Origin: Dugong dugon | Lineage: Eukaryota > Chordata > Mammalia > Sirenia > Dugongidae | Direction: 5' to 3' | Assembly: GCA_030035585.1 (NCBI GenBank) | Contig: CM057476.1 | Coordinates: 26,210,501 to 26,274,500 of the forward strand | DNA: 64,000 bases | Part shown: in pieces, positions 59,667-64,000 of the stretch | How the letters are laid out: each line of letters begins with the position of its first letter | Position numbering within the stretch: position 1 is the stretch's first letter | Made by a program: the position numbers and the translations under genes | Notes under the pieces: model-generated | What the model saw: the letters and a program-made list of their open reading frames with translations, nothing else | Databases searched by the model: none | Told to the model about the DNA's origin: nothing

Positions 59667-60265
59667 CTTCCTTATTCATTGCCCAGCTTTCGCATGCATA
59701 TGAGGCAACTGAAAATACCATGGCTTAGGTCAGGCGTACTTTAGTCCTCAAAGTGACATCTTTGCTTTGTAACACTTTAAAGAAGTCTTTTGCAACAGGT
59801 TTGCCTAGTGTGATATGCTGTTTGATTTCCTGACTGCTGCTTCCATGGGTGTTGATTGTGGGTCCAAGTAAAATGAAATCCTTGACAACTTCAACTGATG
59901 CCTTTGAATTATGGTGTTGGCAAAGAATATTGAATATACCATGGACTGCCAGAAGAATGAACAAATCTGTCTTGGATGAAGCACAGCCAAAATGCTCTTT
60001 AGAAGTGAGACTTCTTCTCAAGTACTTCCGACGTGCTATCAGGAGGAACCAGTCCCTGGAAAAGGACATCATACTTGGTAAAGTAGAGGGTCAACCAAAA
60101 AGAGGAAGACACTCAACGAGATGGATTGACACAGTGGCTGCAACAATGGGCTCAAACATAGCAACAATTGTGAGAATGGTGCAGGACCAGGCACTGTTAA
60201 GTTCTGTCGTACAGAGGGTCGCTATGAGTCAGAATCGACTTGATGGCACCTAACAACAACGACAT
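59667..60265 (+). mobile_element. RTE LINE with 5' inversion (twin priming)
   Basis: 59,667-59,894 is RTE in reverse complement (CTTCCTTATTCATTGCCC to CTTGACAACTTCAA). 59,895-60,265 is the adjoining downstream part in sense (GATGCCTTTGAATTATGGTG to GGCACCTAACAACAACG). The two parts are neighbours in the intact element, differing only in orientation. GCCATGTGT at 59,658-59,666 and 60,266-60,274 is the target duplication. Confidence 0.9.
59849..60253 (+). pseudogene. RTE ORF C-terminal fragment
   Basis: The frame contains DAFELWCWQRILNIPWTARR, then NKSVLDEAQPKCSLEV and SLEKDIILGKVEGQPKRGRH with STRWID, the conserved C-terminal region of RTE/BovB ORF2. The first ~15 codons come from the inverted part. 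It is a retrotransposon remnant, not a host gene. Confidence 0.88.
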
Positions 60266-60275
60266 GCCATGTGTA

Positions 60276-60481
60276 GGAGTCCCTGTCTGGTGCAAATGAT
60301 TAAGCACGCTACTACTACCTGAAAGGTTGGAGTTTAAAACCTAGAGGTGCCTCAAAAGAAAGGCCTGGTGATCTGCATCCAAAAAACCAGCCATTGGAAA
60401 ACCTACAAACACAGTTTTACTCTGTCCACATGGGGTCGCCACGAGTAGGAATCAACCCAATAGCAACTTGTTATTTTTGTT
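60276..60481 (+). mobile_element. AfroSINE inserted at the RTE target duplication
   Basis: GGAGTCCCTGTCTGGTGCAA is the head. GGGGTCGCCACGAGTAGGAA and AATAGCAACTTGTTATTTTT form the tail. ATGCCATGTGTA (60,264-60,275 and 60,482-60,493) flanks it and overlaps the RTE duplication GCCATGTGT. Confidence 0.94.
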
Positions 60482-60488
60482 ATGCCAT

Positions 60489-60857
60489 GTGTATTAGTTT
60501 CCTAGGCCTGCTGTAACAAAGACATTACAAACAGGGAGTCTTATAAGAACAGAAATTTATCATCTCACCGTTCTGGAGGCTGGGAGAACAAATGAACATG
60601 TCTTTGAGGCCCGCAAAGGGGAAGATACTTTCTCTTCTCTCTCAGCTTCTTACAACTGCCGGCATTCCTTGGCTTGTGGATGCAGCCTCGCACAGCCATC
60701 CTTCCTCTGTCACTCTGTGTCTCTTCTCTTTTAAAAGGACCAGACTCAGATTGGATGAGGATCCATCCTACTCCAATATGACCTCATGTTAACTGATAAC
60801 GTCGTTAAGACACTGTTTCTAAACAAGGTCACATTCACAGGTATTAGGGGTTAGAAA
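60489..60857 (-). mobile_element. MaLR-type solo LTR
   Basis: TGTGTATTAGTTTCCTAGGC begins it. CTTTTAAAAGGACCAGACTC, then AACAAGGTCACATTCACAGG and AATTAGGGGTTAGAAAG-like end. Reverse complement of the MLT1-like type. Non-coding. Confidence 0.7.
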
Positions 60858-61119
60858 GTCAGCATTATCTTTTGAGAAATACCATTCAATGTATAATACC
60901 ATGATTTCCAAGATATCCTGGGCACCAACCTCCAGCAAGAAAAAAGAACATGAAGACGGACCCATGGGAGGTTCTTATTGGCCCTCCTGAAGTCTAGGAG
61001 GAGAAGAGATATGGAAACCATAACCTGTAATATATAGGGTGGATACTCAAGTGTGGATGGGCAGAATACTTTGGGAGAACAAAGAGGGGGATATCTTTTT
61101 GGAAAGCAAACCAGATCCT

Positions 61120-62010
61120 GGTGCATACCCTGTCTGAAACCCTGCAAAGGTTTTCTCATTGTTCTTAGGACAAAGATTGAACTCCTTCCCCAGCCTTCAA
61201 GGCCCACGTTGTCCTACCCATGCTAACCTCTCCAGCCTTAGCCCCTTTTTTCTCTCCAGTTCTAATGCCTGGGCTTCTTTACATTCCCCCAAAGGATCCC
61301 AATCCTAGGGCAACCATATAATTTATCTTCTAAATTGGGCCACTTCTGGAGAGAGAAAGAGGGTATAATAATAAATAAACTGAGATAACTGGGGTTGACT
61401 GGGGCAGATGAGGATATGTAGTCACTGGACACCACTGGTCCTGCCACAGGACCTTTGCACATGCTGTTCTCCCCATTTCCCACACATCTGGCTAATGGCC
61501 CTAGTCTTTCAGCATCACTTCCTCCAGGAAGTCCTCCCTGAAACCCAATCTAGGTCAGAAACCTTTGCTATGCATTCTCCTAGAGACTGTTTCTTTCATT
61601 GTTGTTGTTGTTAGGTGCCATTGAGTCAGCTCTGACTCGTAGAGACCCTGTGTACAACAAAATGAAACACTGCCCCAACCTGAGCCATCCTCACAATCAT
61701 TGTTATGCCTGAGGCCATTGTTGCAGGCCCTGTGTCAATCCATCTCATTAAGGGTCTTCCTCTTTTTAGCTGGCCCTCTACTTTACCAAGCATGATGTCC
61801 TTCTCCAGGGATTGTTTCTTTCATTAGGGGCACTAATTTAAATTCCTAAATATATTCTTATAATTCTGTACTATATTATAATATAATCCTAGTTAGTATT
61901 AATTTGATTGCTATATGTCTCTCCAACTGGACTGTAAACTCCAGGAAGGTAGGGACTATGCCTCCTTTTGTCCACCTGTTTTCCCCATAATAAGCATAAT
62001 AAGCACTCAC
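61120..62010 (+). repeat. L2 LINE 3' region with RTE insertion
   Basis: CTTCAAGGCCCACGTTGTCC, then CTTCCTCCAGGAAGTCCTCC and, after the RTE fragment, AACTGGACTGTAAACTCCAG and AATAAGCACTCACTGAAATG. L2 in sense. The part at 61,300-61,430 fits less well. Confidence 0.65.
61601..61812 (-). mobile_element. RTE LINE, 212-bp 3' fragment with perfect target duplication
   Basis: GTTGTTGTTGTTAGGTGCCA is the 3' end. It stops at GATGTCCTTCTCCAGGGA. TGTTTCTTTCATT, 13 bp (61,588-61,600 and 61,813-61,825), flanks it exactly. A textbook short 5'-truncated insertion into an L2. Confidence 0.95.
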
Positions 62011-62021
62011 TGAAATGCTAA

Positions 62022-62222
62022 AGGAGACCTGGTGGTGCAGTGGGTAAATACTTTGCTGCTAACCAAAGAGTTAGTCGTTCAAATCCACCAGCCACTCTGT
62101 GGGAGGAAGATGTAGCAATCTGCTTCCATAAAGATTACAGCCTAGAAAACCCTATGGGGCAGTTCTACTCTGTCACATGGGGTCGCTGTGAGTCTGAATT
62201 GACTCAGTGGCAAACAACGACA
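62022..62222 (+). mobile_element. AfroSINE, GGAGACCTGG variant
   Basis: AAGGAGACCTGGTGGTGCAG is the head. GTGGCAAACAACGACAAAG is the tail. AATGCTAA/AGTGCTAA on the flanks is a possible target duplication. Confidence 0.93.
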
Positions 62223-62227
62223 AAGTG

Positions 62228-62430
62228 CTAAAGGAGCCCTGGTGGCACTACGGTTAAGTGCTCAGCTGTTAACCAAAAGGTTGGCAGTTCAACCCCACCC
62301 AGCAGCTCCTTGGGAGAAACATCCAGGAGGTCCTCTCCCATAAAGATTACAACCAAGAAAACCGTATGGACAGTTTTACTCTATCGTATAGAGTCATGAT
62401 GAGTCAGAATTGACTCCATGGTACACAACA
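62228..62430 (+). mobile_element. AfroSINE directly after the previous one
   Basis: AAGGAGCCCTGGTGGCACTA is the head and GGTACACAACAAG the tail. Only about six bases separate it from the previous copy, so it landed in or beside that copy's target duplication. Confidence 0.93.
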
Positions 62431-62469
62431 AGTATTTGAATACATGAATAAAATTGCTTACTTCTGCCT

Positions 62470-62805
62470 GGAGGGATCAAAATGAAAACCTTCTGATGTA
62501 AGAGAACATTTAAGCTTGACCTAGAAGAATAAGTACAGGATGGGACTGTGTGGAGGAGGTGATGAACAGCATTCTAGGTGTGGACGGAGGGGGACCACAA
62601 TGAGCAAAGATAAAGATGCTGAACCACATCTAATACATTCAGAGAATGGCATGGAGCTTAACAAATGGAGCACCAAAGGCGTGGGAGGAGAGGTGCGAGG
62701 GAGCTGGATGGTAGGTAGGGTCAGATGGGGGAGGCCTTGAATGCCAGGAATCTACAGGCAACGGGGGGCCATGGAGGAAGGAGGCTCACCATCAGATGCA
62801 TTTGA
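62470..62805 (-). repeat. L2 LINE fragment
   Basis: AACATTTAAGCTTGACCTAG, then GGATGGGACTGTGTGGAGG and GGAGGCCTTGAATGCCAGG with GGGGGGCCATGGAGG are reverse-complement L2 blocks. Confidence 0.6.
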
Positions 62806-62902
62806 GAACAATGCCGTTGGAGACAGAACACAGTCCTCACCACCTCCACGTAAACCAAGGGACCATTGGCTACAGAAGCAATTATCAAACTTTTCTTACT
62901 TA

Positions 62903-63212
62903 CATTATTGTTGTTGCTGTTAGCTGCTGTTGAACTGACCCGGACTCATGGCAACCCCATGCACAACAGGATCAGATCATTGTGATCCAGAGGGTTTTCA
63001 CCGGCTGATTTTTGGACATAGGTTGCCCGGCCTTTCTTCCTAGTCCTTCTTAGTCTGGAAGCTGTGCTGAAATCTGTCCAGCATCATAGCAACACCCAGG
63101 CCTCCACTGACAGACAGGTGGTGACTGTGCGTGAGGTGCACTGGCCAGGAATCAGACTCAGGTCTCCCGCATGGAAAGTGAGCATTCTGCTACTGAACCA
63201 CCACGGCCCTCC
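62903..63212 (-). mobile_element. tRNA-Gly-headed composite SINE (copy F) with target duplication
   Basis: The minus strand starts with a tRNA-Gly-like head (GGTGGTTCAGTAGCAGAATG, B box GAGTCTGATTCCTGGCC). The RTE 5' region follows, then a tail GGGGTTGCCATGAGTCCGGG and an AACAGCAACAACAAT end. TTTCTTACTTA (62,892-62,902 and 63,213-63,223) flanks it exactly, showing that the whole composite moved as one unit. Confidence 0.88.
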
Positions 63213-63239
63213 TTTCTTACTTATAGCATAAACCTACTT

Positions 63240-63545
63240 TCAAATTTTATTTTACTTTTTGTTGTTGCCGTTGACAATATACACAGCAGAACATGCACCA
63301 ATTGAACAATTTGTACATGTACAATTCAGTGATATCGATTACATTCTTCAACTTGTGTGACAATTCTCACTCTACTTTTCTGAGTTGTTCCTCCCCATTA
63401 ACATAAACCCAGTGCCCCCTAAGTGTCCTATCTAATCTTTTGAGTTGCTGTTGTCCATTTGATCCAATATAGATAGTTCTTAAAAGAGCACAATGATCAA
63501 GGCAACCATTCTTTACTAATATAAACTTATTTTTAATGAATTTTA
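63240..63545. repeat. Probable interspersed repeat, family unknown
   Basis: TTGTTGTTGCCGTTGACAAT, then AACATGCACCAATTGAACAA, TTTGAGTTGCTGTTGTCC and AGAGCACAATGATCAAGGC give the impression of a repeat on the minus strand (an L1-like or afrotherian element). No other copy exists in the window, so this is recognition only. Confidence 0.35.
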
Positions 63546-64000
63546 ACATATAAAATCAGAAGTCAGCAGAGTAGCCTGGGCTGGTGAGGAGATCCCCATC
63601 AACACCCCCGTGTGAGTGTCACGGCCCCTGGGATACCTGTTTCCTGCAGCTTAGTTTGAGAGCCATAGAACTGGCTGGTTTTTTAAAGCTCCATCCAGGC
63701 TTCCTCTTCAGCTGAGGCCAGAGAAAGTAGCTGATGTAGCTGAAGTCCCCCAGCCAAGACTGACTCCCAGTCCTGTGCCCTTCCATTACACTACTCTACC
63801 TCCTGGTAAGGCCTGGGAGGTGGGTAGAGTGGCATTGGAGTGGCCCTCCAGAGGGGGGTCTTATTTAGCCCTGGATCCAGACAAAGCTGTACCTCCTCTG
63901 AGTGACGGGCAGCTGTCAGCATTCTGATGGACACAAGGGAAGCAGCTGACTCATTGTTCTTGCTAACCTGCTGCCTCCCTAAAAATGTACTTCCCATTCC
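63546..64000. other. Unassigned non-coding stretch
   Basis: A weak MIR-like tRNA-type end (CCTGTGCCCTTCCATTACAC with TACTCTACC) lies near 63,770-63,800. I see nothing else. Confidence 0.4.

Noticed and set aside
63150-63212. tRNA-Gly gene on the minus strand
   Set aside because: The tRNA-like part is the head of a SINE, is mutated in the arms, and continues directly into an RTE-like body. The same holds for all AfroSINE heads.

Overview
This is nuclear DNA from a placental mammal, and the repeats point to an afrotherian, most likely a paenungulate such as elephant or manatee. About 43 copies or fragments of a tRNA-derived SINE of the AfroSINE type are spread over the whole window on both strands. 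Several copies of an RTE-type LINE accompany them, on top of the ordinary mammalian layer of MIR, L2, L1, MaLR-type LTRs and small DNA transposons. I found no bacterial, viral or organellar gene organisation.

I found no functional protein-coding gene or exon. The long open frames are shadows of SINEs, of purine/pyrimidine-rich tracts, or decayed reverse transcriptase. The one stretch that looks like the remains of a host protein is at 46,117-46,620. It is two overlapping open frames offset by one shift, just upstream of a large L2 element. The window is best read as intergenic DNA or part of a very large intron.

Layout. 1-7 kb: MaLR-type LTRs, MIR/L2 and scattered SINEs. 7.2-16 kb: mostly old, weakly recognisable repeats, with an unusual unique block at 7.58-7.83 kb. 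16-21.6 kb: an LTR, a broken L1, a GATA-like microsatellite with two SINEs, and the first RTE-derived deletion element. 22-24 kb: two AT-rich unique blocks. 24-32 kb: SINEs, two tRNA-Gly-headed composite SINEs, a Tigger-like element, and an L1 carrying an RTE insertion. 32.4-35.1 kb: unique, possibly regulatory sequence. 36-46 kb: SINE-dense, with unique blocks at 39.3 and 41.5 kb. 46.1-49.1 kb: pseudogene candidate plus a long L2 that contains an inverted copy of its own 3' part, a minisatellite and a young L1 insertion. 49.3-49.8 and 54.2-54.6 kb: the two strongest candidates for conserved non-coding elements. 51.5-53.1 kb: the longest RTE copy. 55-64 kb: nested and serial SINE insertions, a twin-primed RTE copy and a third tRNA-Gly SINE.

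The main story is a retrotransposon community that shares one 3' end. The RTE LINE, the AfroSINEs, the tRNA-Gly SINEs and the internally deleted RTE derivatives all end in the same stretch of about 45 bp followed by an (AAC)n-like tail. This fits one RTE reverse transcriptase mobilising all of them. Family names are given from recognition only; boundaries are by eye and usually good to within 5-20 bp. Conservation of the unique blocks was not tested.
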